A DNA stretch of 34,555 bases from QNYQ01 sp964542985 (lineage in GTDB: Archaea > Thermoproteota > Thermoprotei_A > Sulfolobales > Pyrodictiaceae). How positions within the stretch are numbered: the first letter of the stretch is position 1; each line of letters starts with the position of its first letter. Positions 27,600 through 34,555 of this stretch are shown in pieces. The translations under genes were made by a program, and so were the position numbers. The stretch spans positions 1 through 34,555 of the forward strand of contig CAZIWH010000010.1 in the NCBI GenBank assembly GCA_964542985.1, read 5' to 3'. The notes under the pieces were generated by a model that worked only from the letters and a program-made list of their open reading frames with translations, did not search any database and was not told the origin of the DNA.

Positions 27600-29059
27600 C
27601 CGCCCCCAGTGTTGTAGGCGTAGACGGTCAGCCCGTAGGCCTGCCAGGGTGCCAGCCCTAGTATCAGGAGGAGCAGCGCCGCTGCGAGCGCGGCCACCTC
27701 TCTCGTCCCGGGCCTCTCCCTTGTAACTGTCTTCTCTGTGGGTTCCTGGAACACCATGTATATCGCGTACCCGTAGTAGAAGGCTCCGGCGCCGAAGTTT
27801 ATCACCGTGAGCGCTGCTAGGAGGGGTGACACGGACACCAGCGCCTTGAGTATGTAGAGCTTGCCCCAGAACCCGAGTGTCGGCGGCACGCCTGCGAGGC
27901 TCGCCAGGCCCAGTACCAGGGCTGCTGCCGCGGCTGGGTTCCTGTGGAAGAGGCCTCTCAGCCTCCCCCAGCCCCTGCACGGGTAGCCGCAGCCCCTGTC
28001 CAGCACTAGGTAGGAGGCGAGCTTCGAGAAAGCGTAGCCGCTCGTGTGGAGTGCTATCCCCGCTACCGCGGCTGCGTTGTCTACGCCGGGGAGCCGGGCC
28101 AGCGCAGCCACCGCGGCGACTATGTAGCCGGCCTGGGCCACGCTGCTGTAAGCCAGCATCTTCTGCGGCGAGTCTCTTATCGTGAGCAGTGCGCCGAGGT
28201 TACCGTAGAGCATCGTTATGGCGGCGAGGGCGCCTGCGGTCCAGAGCACAACCTCGGGTGCGGCGGCGGCGAAGGGCGCAACGAGCTTAACCACGAGGAG
28301 CACGGCTATTATCTTGGCGGCGGCGCCTGCCACCGATATGGCGAGCGGCCTGGCGTTCCCATAGACGTCGATCAGCCAGCCGTGGAACGGAACCACGCCC
28401 ATCTTGAAGCCCGCCGCTACTATGGCCAGCGCTACGACGGGGGTGATGAAGAGGGGGTCCCTGGTGAGGAGCCTTGGCGACACAACCAGGGTGCCCCGGA
28501 CAGCCGCGTAGAGGATAGTCACCAACAGCAGTATTATTGTAGCCACTGCGCCGTTCACTGCGTACTTCATCGCGGCCTCCGCACTCACGGTGTCACGGTA
28601 TAGGGCTACCAGCACGTAGCTTGACACTGCGGCAAGTATCCACGCTATATAGACAAGGTAGAGTGCCCTGGACAGGCCAAGCACTATGACGCCGAGCGCC
28701 ATGAGGCCCACGACGGCGTAGAAGGCTTCGCCGGCCTCCCAGTAATCTACGACGCCGCTCGCAGCGATAGCGGCGAGGGCGAAGACCAGGGCGGCGGCTG
28801 AGAGCAGGTAGACGCTGAAAGTATCCACGACGACAGCGCCTCCAAAGGCTACCACGTAGCCTCCAGTTGGCGCTATGGTGGCAGTGGCGTAGAGCGCGGC
28901 TGCGAGTGTCGCAGCGGCGGCGGCGTAGAGGCTGAACCTGGTAGCCCTGGGGCCGAAGAGGGGCGCCACTAGGCCGGTGAACGCGTAGCCCGCTATCACC
29001 GCCAGCGTGCCCAGCTCGACCACGCCGGTCAGACCGCTGCAGAGAGGACATGCCACCAC
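27596..29059 (-). CDS. nuoN: NADH-quinone oxidoreductase-like subunit N (antiporter-like)
   Basis: A 487-residue membrane subunit with about 14 hydrophobic segments, of the Mrp-antiporter-related class that pumps protons in complex I. 'FKMGVVPFHGWLIDVY' contains the channel Lys, and 'KMLAYSSVAQAGYI' and 'GVPPTLGFWGKLYILK' are family signatures. It is last in the operon after the L-like gene, with a three-base gap. The start is unsure: GTG 29059 precedes a CPLC pair, and later GTG codons are possible. Because archaeal versions often lack the NADH module, it may belong to a ferredoxin- or F420-linked (Fpo-like) enzyme; the window does not decide. Confidence 0.9.
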   Translation of the reverse strand: MVACPLCSGLTGVVELGTLAVIAGYAFTGLVAPLFGPRATRFSLYAAAAATLAAALYATATIAPTGGYVVAFGGAVVVDTFSVYLLSAAALVFALAAIAASGVVDYWEAGEAFYAVVGLMALGVIVLGLSRALYLVYIAWILAAVSSYVLVALYRDTVSAEAAMKYAVNGAVATIILLLVTILYAAVRGTLVVSPRLLTRDPLFITPVVALAIVAAGFKMGVVPFHGWLIDVYGNARPLAISVAGAAAKIIAVLLVVKLVAPFAAAAPEVVLWTAGALAAITMLYGNLGALLTIRDSPQKMLAYSSVAQAGYIVAAVAALARLPGVDNAAAVAGIALHTSGYAFSKLASYLVLDRGCGYPCRGWGRLRGLFHRNPAAAAALVLGLASLAGVPPTLGFWGKLYILKALVSVSPLLAALTVINFGAGAFYYGYAIYMVFQEPTEKTVTRERPGTREVAALAAALLLLILGLAPWQAYGLTVYAYNTGGG

Positions 29060-29062
29060 CGT

Positions 29063-31108
29063 TCACCCCCCTGCGACGAAGCTTATCACCAGCGCCGACA
29101 GCACCGCCGCGAGCACCATGCCGGCCATGAAGTACGCGGTATAGTCGCGTAGGTCCCCTGTCTGCAGCCTCCTAACCGCAGCGCTCCCCGCTGCCGCGGC
29201 TGAAGGCAGCTCGCGGTGCACGAGGCCATCATAGCGGGCCTCCAGTCTGGAGGCCCTCCCGGCGGCCCCCAGGCCCCCGGTGGCGAAGCCCCCGTGGACC
29301 GTGGCGTCCAGCACGGCCTCGAACCTGGCCAGGAGCCTGGCCAGCCACAGCCCAGGGTAGACTACGAGCCGGTAGATGAGCGCGTTGACCAGCCACCTGT
29401 CGTAGAGGAAACCGTGGAGCAGCCTTGCCAGCGGGTTCTTGAGCAGTCTTTCACCCGGCGGCCCGAGGCGCAGGTAGAGGAGTATCACCGAGAACCCAGC
29501 CGCGGCGGCGAGGGTGCCATAGACCACGCCGCGGAGGCTGAACGGCGCCTCCCTGAGCCCGGCGGCGGCGAGGAGGAGGTGCTCCAGCAGCGGCCATGCG
29601 AGCCCGAGGCCTAGGCTGGCCACGCCCAGCGCCAAGTAGGGGCCGAGCATGAGCCAGCCGGGCTCGTGGGGGTGGCCGTGGAAGCGGGGCTTGCCGAGGA
29701 ATACGAGGTAGAGCATCCTGGCCGTGTAGGCGGCGGTGAGCACAGCCGTGGCCAGGGCTAGCGCCTCCGCCCTCCAGCCGATGAGGCTTATCGCGTGCAC
29801 TGTCAAGTCCTTGCTCCACCAGCCCGAGAAGGGGGGCAGCGCGGCCAGGCTGAGAGAGGCCAGCAGGAAGGCCGCGAAGCTGAGCGGCATGTAGCGCCGG
29901 AGCCCACCCATGTCGTCCATGTAGCGGCTGTGCACAGCATGTATAACGGCGCCTGCCACGAGGAACAGCGTGGCCTTGAACACAGCGTGGCTCACGAGAT
30001 GTGCGAGGCCGCCTAGCACGCCCTCCCCCACGGCGCCGGCGGCGGCCGCGGCGAACACGGCTGCAAGCATGTAGCTCAGCTGGCTCGCAGTGGAGAACGC
30101 TAGGACGAGCTTCAACTCCCTAGCAACTATAGCCATCGTGGCCGTCGCGAAGGCTGTGAGGAGCGCGAGCCACGCCAGCCACCGGTACCCCTCCAGCGCC
30201 GCCGCGGCGCCCGCGGCTGCGAGGGCGGGGGCTACGAGCGGGGTGAGGCGGAGCGCGTAGTAAACCCCAGCCTTCACCATGGTAGCAGCGTGGATGAGCG
30301 CGGACACGCTCGTCGGCCCAGTCATCGCGGTCACGAGCCACTCGTGGAACGGGAACTGGGCACTCTTAGCCAGGGCGCCAAGGTAGAAGAGCAGCAGCCA
30401 GACCGGCACTATACCGTGCATCAGCAGGCTGCTCGCAAGCAGCGCGGAGCCGTGAAGCAGCCCGCTGACGCTCGCGGAGCCCAGCGCGGCGTAGACTACG
30501 CCGAGGCCGATTAGCATACCCATGTCCCCGAGCCTGGTGAAGCTTATCGCCCTCAACGCGCTGTGGGTCGGAGTAAACCACATGGGGACGCCGAGCGTCC
30601 TCCTCCCCGGGTCGCCGACCCAAGCCTCCTCCCTGTCATCATGGTAGAAGCCTATGAGCGCCCAGCTCGACAGCCCCGTCCCCTCCCAGCCTACGAACAT
30701 CAATACGAGGCTGTCAGCGTACACGAGGAGCAGCATACTGGCCACGAAGAAGCTGTAGAACACCCAGTACCTCGCCGCCCCCCACTCCCCGATGTACTCC
30801 ACGCTGTACAGTGCTATCAACATAGAGAGCGCAGCTACAACGACGCCAACCACGCCTGCCAGCACGTCCACTCTGAGGCTGAACGCGGCAAGCCCCGGCA
30901 CCCATGGGACGGAGAGGAGGCCCACGCCGTCGTGGAGCACTGAGACGAGGGCAGCTACGGAGAACACGGCGGAGCCCACGACGCCCGCGACCCCGGTCCA
31001 GGCGAGCCTCCTCCACCCAGCACCCAGGAGCGCCAACAGCAGCACGGCAGCACTGGCAGCGTAGGAGGAGAACACTGCCGCGGCAGCCCACGCAGCGGCG
31101 CCGGGCAC
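29063..31108 (-). CDS. nuoL: NADH-quinone oxidoreductase-like subunit L (antiporter-like)
   Basis: A 681-residue subunit, the largest proton-pumping protein of complex I. Conserved features include 'LVLMFVGWEGTGLSSWALIGFY' with the essential Glu, 'YLGALAKSAQFPFHEWLV' with the channel Lys, 'GPTSVSALIHAATMVKAGVYY', and 'FSGWWSKD'. About 14-16 hydrophobic segments and a long C-terminal extension with a final membrane helix fit the lateral-helix arrangement. The GTG start at 31108 is preceded by GGAGGGTG at suitable distance. It lies between the M-like (upstream) and N-like (downstream) genes, so the order is M-L-N instead of L-M-N. Confidence 0.92.
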   Translation of the reverse strand: MPGAAAWAAAAVFSSYAASAAVLLLALLGAGWRRLAWTGVAGVVGSAVFSVAALVSVLHDGVGLLSVPWVPGLAAFSLRVDVLAGVVGVVVAALSMLIALYSVEYIGEWGAARYWVFYSFFVASMLLLVYADSLVLMFVGWEGTGLSSWALIGFYHDDREEAWVGDPGRRTLGVPMWFTPTHSALRAISFTRLGDMGMLIGLGVVYAALGSASVSGLLHGSALLASSLLMHGIVPVWLLLFYLGALAKSAQFPFHEWLVTAMTGPTSVSALIHAATMVKAGVYYALRLTPLVAPALAAAGAAAALEGYRWLAWLALLTAFATATMAIVARELKLVLAFSTASQLSYMLAAVFAAAAAGAVGEGVLGGLAHLVSHAVFKATLFLVAGAVIHAVHSRYMDDMGGLRRYMPLSFAAFLLASLSLAALPPFSGWWSKDLTVHAISLIGWRAEALALATAVLTAAYTARMLYLVFLGKPRFHGHPHEPGWLMLGPYLALGVASLGLGLAWPLLEHLLLAAAGLREAPFSLRGVVYGTLAAAAGFSVILLYLRLGPPGERLLKNPLARLLHGFLYDRWLVNALIYRLVVYPGLWLARLLARFEAVLDATVHGGFATGGLGAAGRASRLEARYDGLVHRELPSAAAAGSAAVRRLQTGDLRDYTAYFMAGMVLAAVLSALVISFVAGG

Positions 31109-31134
31109 GGCTCAGCACCCTCCACACCAAGGGC

Positions 31135-32673
31135 TCAGCTCACGGCGTAGACCCTGGAGAGGGTAGCGGACGCTGGGCCTGCGAGCAGGGCCACGGCCAC
31201 GAAAAACACGACCCCCGCGAGCGCGAGCAGCGCCAGGGGCACTAGGAGGCCGCGGGACCACCGAGCCGCCTCCGGGCTAACCCCCGCGGCGGCGAGCCTC
31301 TCGGCCACGGGGCCGGGGCGGCCGAGGAATATGAGCCTGAACGCCTGGAAGCTGTACACCACGGTCAGCGTCATCGCGGCGGCGGCGGCGGCGGCTGTGA
31401 CGGCGAAGAGTCCTGGGCCGAGCCCCATGCCCCACTGGGCGTAGCCGAAGGCGAGGTAGACTTCGCTCCAGAGCCCGAGGGTGGGTGGCAGCCCGGATAT
31501 CAGGGCGAAGCCGAGGAGGGCGACGGCAGCGGTCCTGGGCATGAGCTGAGCGAGGCCACCTAGGTCTTCAAGGCTCCTGGTGCCGAGGAGCGCTATGAAG
31601 ACGCCCGCGACGCCGAAGAGGATGGCCTTGCCCAGGGCGTGGGCGACGTAGTGCAGCACCGCGCCCGTAAGCCCTGCAGCGTTGCCCACGGCGAGGCCGA
31701 GAAGCATGTAGCCCATCTGGGAGACGCTGCTGTAGGCGAACAACCTCTTCACATCCCTCTGCACAAGAACCAGCAGCCCCCCATAGACCATCGTGGCCAC
31801 GGCCCAGGCGAAGAGAGCCAGCTCAACCCCCGTCGAGGCCCAAAGGCTGTGGAAGAGCCCCACGCCGGCGCGGATTAGCGCGTAGCCCCCAAGGCCTATC
31901 AGCAGTGGGCTCAGCAGCGCCGACACCGGGGTAGGGGCCTCAGCGTGCGCATAGGGGAGCCAGAGGTGGAGGCCAAGGTACGCCGACTTCACGCCCAGCC
32001 CGAGCACCACGAGGGCCAGTGCCAGGAGGCTCTCGGAAACCCCTACCACGTAGCCCTGGCCAGGGATGTAGAAGTCGTAGCGCCCGGCGAGGAAGAGGCC
32101 GAGCAGGAACAGCAGCGCACCCACATGCGTCCAGACAAGGTAGATGAGGCCCACCTTCAGCCTCTCGCCGTAGCCGTAGAGGATTATCAGGAGAGCGCTC
32201 GGCAGCAGCGTGAGTTCCAGGAACAGGTAGAAAAGCACACCGTTCGAAGCCATGGCGGCGCCAAGCATGCCAGCCGTGAACATCTGGTAAAGTGAGTAGT
32301 AGAGGGCCCAGCTCCCCCCGCCCATCTCCTCAAACCTGTGCCTCATATAGGGTAGGGAGTATACTGCAACGAGTAGAGAGACGAGGACAACCGCCACAGC
32401 AATGGGCGCGGAGACGCCGTCAAGCACCAACGCGAACACGCCTATGCCCGGCACCCGGGAGTAGAGCGGATCCAGCGCCACAGCGCCACGGTAGACCTGG
32501 GCAAGCGCCGGCAAGAGAAGGAGGCCCGCAGCCACCCAGGAGGCCACGGCCAGCACGGCATGGCCGCGGGCCCCCAGCCTCCTGCCGGCTACGAGGCTGG
32601 CTATTCCGGCAGCGAGGGGGGCTGCGAAGGAGAGCCAGAGCAGCGGCGCACCGAGCACGTGCTCCATTGCCAC
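31135..32673 (-). CDS. nuoM: NADH-quinone oxidoreductase-like subunit M (antiporter-like)
   Basis: A 512-residue proton-pumping subunit. Signatures are 'YLFLELTLLPSALLIILYGYG' with the conserved Glu, 'GLGVKSAYLGLHLWLPYAHAE' with the channel Lys, and 'EAPTPVSALLSPLLIG'. About 14 hydrophobic segments are seen. GTG 32673 or ATG 32667 may be used; GAGGGGATC lies just upstream. A pure GCG/GCC tract at 31376-31395 codes for a seven-alanine run in a membrane helix, a possible slippage-prone site. Confidence 0.92.
   Translation of the reverse strand: MAMEHVLGAPLLWLSFAAPLAAGIASLVAGRRLGARGHAVLAVASWVAAGLLLLPALAQVYRGAVALDPLYSRVPGIGVFALVLDGVSAPIAVAVVLVSLLVAVYSLPYMRHRFEEMGGGSWALYYSLYQMFTAGMLGAAMASNGVLFYLFLELTLLPSALLIILYGYGERLKVGLIYLVWTHVGALLFLLGLFLAGRYDFYIPGQGYVVGVSESLLALALVVLGLGVKSAYLGLHLWLPYAHAEAPTPVSALLSPLLIGLGGYALIRAGVGLFHSLWASTGVELALFAWAVATMVYGGLLVLVQRDVKRLFAYSSVSQMGYMLLGLAVGNAAGLTGAVLHYVAHALGKAILFGVAGVFIALLGTRSLEDLGGLAQLMPRTAAVALLGFALISGLPPTLGLWSEVYLAFGYAQWGMGLGPGLFAVTAAAAAAAMTLTVVYSFQAFRLIFLGRPGPVAERLAAAGVSPEAARWSRGLLVPLALLALAGVVFFVAVALLAGPASATLSRVYAVS
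31376..31395. repeat. (GCG)n-type triplet repeat inside nuoM
   Basis: Six to seven tandem GGC/GCG triplets encode an Ala run within a membrane segment of the M-like subunit. It is the longest simple triplet repeat I noticed in the window; length changes in multiples of three would stay in frame. Confidence 0.6.
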
Positions 32674-32698
32674 ATCGGATCCCCTCTGTGCTAGTTAT

Positions 32699-33013
32699 CT
32701 AGCCTCGTAGCTCGCGGAGCAGGTCGGTCTGCACGCTCCTCTTCCTACGATACACGAGCACAAGTATGGCCGCAACAATAGCTATCTCGGCTATCGTGAG
32801 CACAATTGTTGCGAGGAGGAGGGAGTAGAACCCGGGCCCCGCCCCGATGAGCACACCAATGTAGGCCGCGCTAAGTATGATTGAGTTAAACAGCACCTCT
32901 ATTGACACAAGGAGCTTCAAGAGGCTACGCGAGGACATAACCCCATAGATCCCGGCGGCGGAGCCCACAAGGGCGGCCGAGTACACCAGGACGGCCACAG
33001 TGAACCCGTTCAA
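32699..33013 (-). CDS. nuoK: NADH-quinone oxidoreductase-like subunit K
   Basis: A small membrane subunit of about 104 residues with three hydrophobic segments, normal for NuoK. 'SLLKLLVSIEVLFNSIILSA' and 'LTIAEIAIVAAILVLVYRR' carry the two conserved membrane glutamates of the proton path. A longer frame to 33100 exists, but TTG 33013 is preceded by GGGGGAGGAG (33018-33027) and matches the family start (NGFTVAVLVYSA). The basic C-terminus is on the inner side. It lies between the J- and M-like genes. Confidence 0.88.
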   Translation of the reverse strand: MNGFTVAVLVYSAALVGSAAGIYGVMSSRSLLKLLVSIEVLFNSIILSAAYIGVLIGAGPGFYSLLLATIVLTIAEIAIVAAILVLVYRRKRSVQTDLLRELRG

Positions 33014-33017
33014 GGTA

Positions 33018-33027
33018 CTCCTCCCCC
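33018..33027 (-). promoter_or_regulatory. Ribosome binding site fixing the nuoK TTG start
   Basis: GGGGGAGGAG lies directly before TTG 33013 on the minus strand. This selects a 104-residue NuoK-like product instead of the 133-residue frame starting at 33100, whose first 29 residues are not membrane-like. Confidence 0.55.
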
Positions 33028-33122
33028 GCAGTACCAGGGGGCATAGCCCTTGGGGAAGCTGGCCCTCCCCCGCGGCTGCATGCGGGGCCGATTGCTCCAC
33101 GCGGCGGAATAAATAGGGAACC

Positions 33123-33626
33123 CTAGGCCCTCTCGCCGCCCCTACCAGCCCGCGCTATCGCCACGGCTTCGATGAGCACAGTGGCAAGCGTTATAACCAT
33201 GAGGAGCGTGCAGAGCCAGCAGTCAAGCAGCGACCTAGCGGCCTCCTCTATGCTCAGCCCCGTGGAGAGCTTCTCCGAGGGCACGGGGTTGGAGAGTGCA
33301 TAGATGAGGAGCGGCGCCTGCAGCGCGGCGGCGGCGAAGAAGGCTAGCAGCATACGGCCAGGTCTCCAGGCCCGCGGCTCCACGCTGCAGCCGAGCAACA
33401 TGACCACGACAGCGAGCAGGGTCACGCTCGTACCCACATAGACTACGACATGAAACACGGCGATGTAGCCGTACCCCATGAGCGCGAGAACCGAGGCGAC
33501 CCCGAGGGCGGCCACCACGAGCCAGGCTATCATGTGCACAGCCTTCCTAGCAGCCACGACCCCAAGACTCCCCGCAGCCACAGCGACCAGAGACGCCACA
33601 AGGGCAGCATCATAGAGCACGCTCAT
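33123..33626 (-). CDS. nuoJ: NADH-quinone oxidoreductase-like subunit J
   Basis: A 167-residue membrane subunit with four to five hydrophobic segments. 'AVHMIAWLVVAALGVASVLALMG' and 'FHVVVYVGTSVTLLAVVVMLLG' match the NuoJ helices around the flexible third helix; the usual 'YVGAI' pattern is YVGTS here. A hydrophilic external loop (PVPSEKLSTG) precedes the last helix. Its ATG at 33626 overlaps the stop of the I-like gene by four bases (ATGA), so translation is coupled. Confidence 0.85.
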   Translation of the reverse strand: MSVLYDAALVASLVAVAAGSLGVVAARKAVHMIAWLVVAALGVASVLALMGYGYIAVFHVVVYVGTSVTLLAVVVMLLGCSVEPRAWRPGRMLLAFFAAAALQAPLLIYALSNPVPSEKLSTGLSIEEAARSLLDCWLCTLLMVITLATVLIEAVAIARAGRGGERA

Positions 33627-34147
33627 TCCCCAGGCTCACCCCCAGACTCTGAAACCCTAACATAGCGGAGACCCCGCTCCTCGTCAACTACGACCGCGAG
33701 CATCCTTCCCCTCCTCCTCTCCTCCTCCCTGGAGACCTTGAGGCTCCACAAGTGCCAGTCAACGGGATCCATCCAGCCCGGCGGCCCCTCCTCCACCGCG
33801 TCGGTCACGTGCTCATGGAGCCTGCTCTCCCACAGCGCGTCGGTTGGACAGATATCGGTGCAGAGGCCGCAGAAGATGCACCTCCCCGGATTATAGCCGG
33901 GCCGGAGCCTCTTGTCCCCGGGCACGCGGTACATCTTGATAGCCCTGGCCGGGCATACCTGCGCGCACAGGCTGCAGCCAATACACTTGTCATAGTCGTA
34001 GAGCACGACGCCACGGAACCTCGGAGGCATAGCCTCCTCGTAGTCAGGATAGGGGAAGGTCATGGGGGGCTCGAGCAGCCTACGCGCAGCCGCGGCAAGG
34101 GCCTCCAAGTGTCCCCTAACAGTCCCCGGCCCCTTACGGTTCGACAC
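33623..34147 (-). CDS. nuoI: NADH-quinone oxidoreductase-like subunit I, 2x[4Fe-4S]
   Basis: A 174-residue peripheral subunit with two ferredoxin clusters: CIGCSLCAQVCP (C55-C65) and CIFCGLCTDICP (C90-C100), which carry electrons toward the quinone-proximal cluster. 'FRGVVLYDYDKCIGC' is the standard NuoI lead-in. The N-terminal 40 residues are helical and would lie along the membrane. The GTG start at 34147 has GAGGTG upstream and a TATA-like element about 95 bases upstream, in a non-coding gap that separates it from the H-like gene. Confidence 0.9.
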   Translation of the reverse strand: MSNRKGPGTVRGHLEALAAAARRLLEPPMTFPYPDYEEAMPPRFRGVVLYDYDKCIGCSLCAQVCPARAIKMYRVPGDKRLRPGYNPGRCIFCGLCTDICPTDALWESRLHEHVTDAVEEGPPGWMDPVDWHLWSLKVSREEERRRGRMLAVVVDEERGLRYVRVSESGGEPGE

Positions 34148-34348
34148 AACTCAGCACCTCAGGGCGTCAGCGGAAACTTCGCAGGCCCCCGAGGAGGGAG
34201 AGGAGCCCCGTACCCTGGAGGTGCCCCAGAGAGCCAGCCCCTATAAAGGGGGACGGTGGAGCCGCCTGGAGTCTTTAGCACTCGCGTAGCGAGGGTTCCC
34301 GCCGCAGCCGCTGCGCCCCGGAGCCTCCCGGCCTGGTGCAGCTCCCCT
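34148..34348. promoter_or_regulatory. Non-coding gap between nuoH and nuoI with internal promoter-like element and hairpin
   Basis: In an operon where other genes lie within 0-30 bases, 201 bases carry no credible gene. The sequence CCCCTATAAAGGGG near 34239-34252 is palindromic and gives a TATA-like box on the minus strand (CCCTTTATAG). Upstream of it on the minus strand, CTCGC-GTA-GCGAG (34281-34293) is a perfect hairpin. Together they suggest an internal promoter and perhaps partial termination after nuoH. Confidence 0.45.
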
Positions 34349-34555
34349 TTAGGGCGTGTAGAGCGGGTGCACTGCTGCTGAGACTACGAAGGCTATTAGG
34401 GCTAGTGGGAAGAGCCTTGTCCAGAACATGGTTGTTACTTGGTCTAGCCTCATCCTGCCGTAGACGCTGCGGAGGAAGACCGCTATAAGCATCAATGCCA
34501 CAGTCTTGGCGAAAACCATTATGCTGCCCAGGAGCGGCGTCGTGAAGGGGGCCCA
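34349..34555 (-). CDS. nuoH: NADH-quinone oxidoreductase-like subunit H (partial, C-terminal end)
   Basis: The last 68 residues of a membrane protein running off the window edge. 'MVFAKTVALMLIAVFLRSVYGRMRLDQ' followed by a 'TRLFPLALIAFVV' helix matches the C-terminal two helices of NuoH, including the RxRxDQ motif. It forms part of the quinone-binding chamber. It ends at TAA (34349-34351). Its 5' neighbour genes (probably the A/B/C/D modules) lie beyond the window. Confidence 0.85.
   Translation of the reverse strand, partial: WAPFTTPLLGSIMVFAKTVALMLIAVFLRSVYGRMRLDQVTTMFWTRLFPLALIAFVVSAAVHPLYTP

Noticed and set aside
26844..27980. A 378-residue minus-strand open frame
   Set aside because: It is antisense to the DUF488, ThpR and NuoN-like region, has a Pro/Arg/Gly/His-rich composition and no family motif; it is a GC-driven shadow frame.
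31376..31395. Triplet repeat as a phase-variation switch
   Set aside because: It is in frame, inside a poly-Ala membrane segment, and length changes would not alter the frame.
1..34555. CRISPR arrays, insertion sequences, tRNA or rRNA genes
   Set aside because: No regularly spaced repeats, transposase motifs with terminal repeats, T-loop plus acceptor pairs, or rRNA signatures were seen.

Overview
The window looks like a GC-rich chromosome segment from a hyperthermophilic crenarchaeon (Thermoproteota), most likely in or near the Pyrodictiaceae/Desulfurococcales. The evidence is gene content and style: a CTP-type riboflavin kinase, a bifunctional phosphoglucose/phosphomannose isomerase, the UPF0201 + UPF0200 pair, a QueF-like archaeosine synthase, a Tfx-like regulator, a Nuo/Fpo-type complex, TATA-like boxes before transcription units, GGAGG-type ribosome sites, and very frequent GTG/TTG starts. 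The family-level placement is inference. I found no tRNA, rRNA, CRISPR array or insertion sequence.

Region 1 (about 1-7800) is the most unusual part. Eight genes, seven on the minus strand and one (PP2C) on the plus strand, encode a candidate phospho-signalling system: an atypical Ser/Thr kinase-like protein, a TerY-like von Willebrand A protein, a PP2C phosphatase, a membrane-anchored Roadblock + zinc-ribbon protein, an SRPBCC-like + Roadblock-like protein, a large SRPBCC-like + effector-like + degenerate metallo-beta-lactamase-like protein, and two proteins with DUF2226/PATAN-like modules. Kinase, phosphatase and vWA recall the bacterial TerY-P triad, but no TerC/TerD-type gene is present and the partners differ.

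Region 2 (7900-11400) holds central-metabolism and orphan genes: a nucleotidyltransferase-like protein, phosphoglucose/phosphomannose isomerase, a small conserved protein with a clear promoter, an archaeal-type phosphoglycolate phosphatase and riboflavin kinase. A GC-rich structured stretch without a convincing gene lies at 9889-10185.

Region 3 (11500-17600, minus strand) is respiratory. An operon encodes a tetraheme cytochrome c, a Tat-type four-cluster Fe-S protein, an NrfD-like quinone-reactive membrane subunit and a membrane-anchored monoheme cytochrome. No catalytic subunit is adjacent. Beside it are a DUF3267-like membrane metallopeptidase and a large ferredoxin/zinc-ribbon protein.

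Region 4 (17600-21400) is molybdenum/tungsten supply: MobB, then a molybdate/tungstate ABC importer (binding protein, permease, ATPase). A Tfx-like regulator lies in reverse orientation between the binding-protein and permease genes.

Region 5 (21400-27600) is mixed: UPF0201, a UPF0200 kinase-like protein, a putative winged-helix protein, QueF-like archaeosine synthase, TrkH, a frame-disrupted exported stalk protein, a DUF488 protein with a likely disrupted start, and the RNA cyclic phosphodiesterase ThpR.

Region 6 (27600-34555, minus strand) is a proton-pumping Nuo/Fpo-like operon in the order H (partial)-I-J-K-M-L-N. A 201-bp non-coding gap with a TATA-like element and a hairpin separates H and I. 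Together, regions 3, 4 and 6 describe a quinone-based anaerobic respiratory chain and supply of the Mo/W cofactor such chains often need. Several reading-frame breaks fall at or next to short homopolymers, so either assembly indels or gene decay should be considered.
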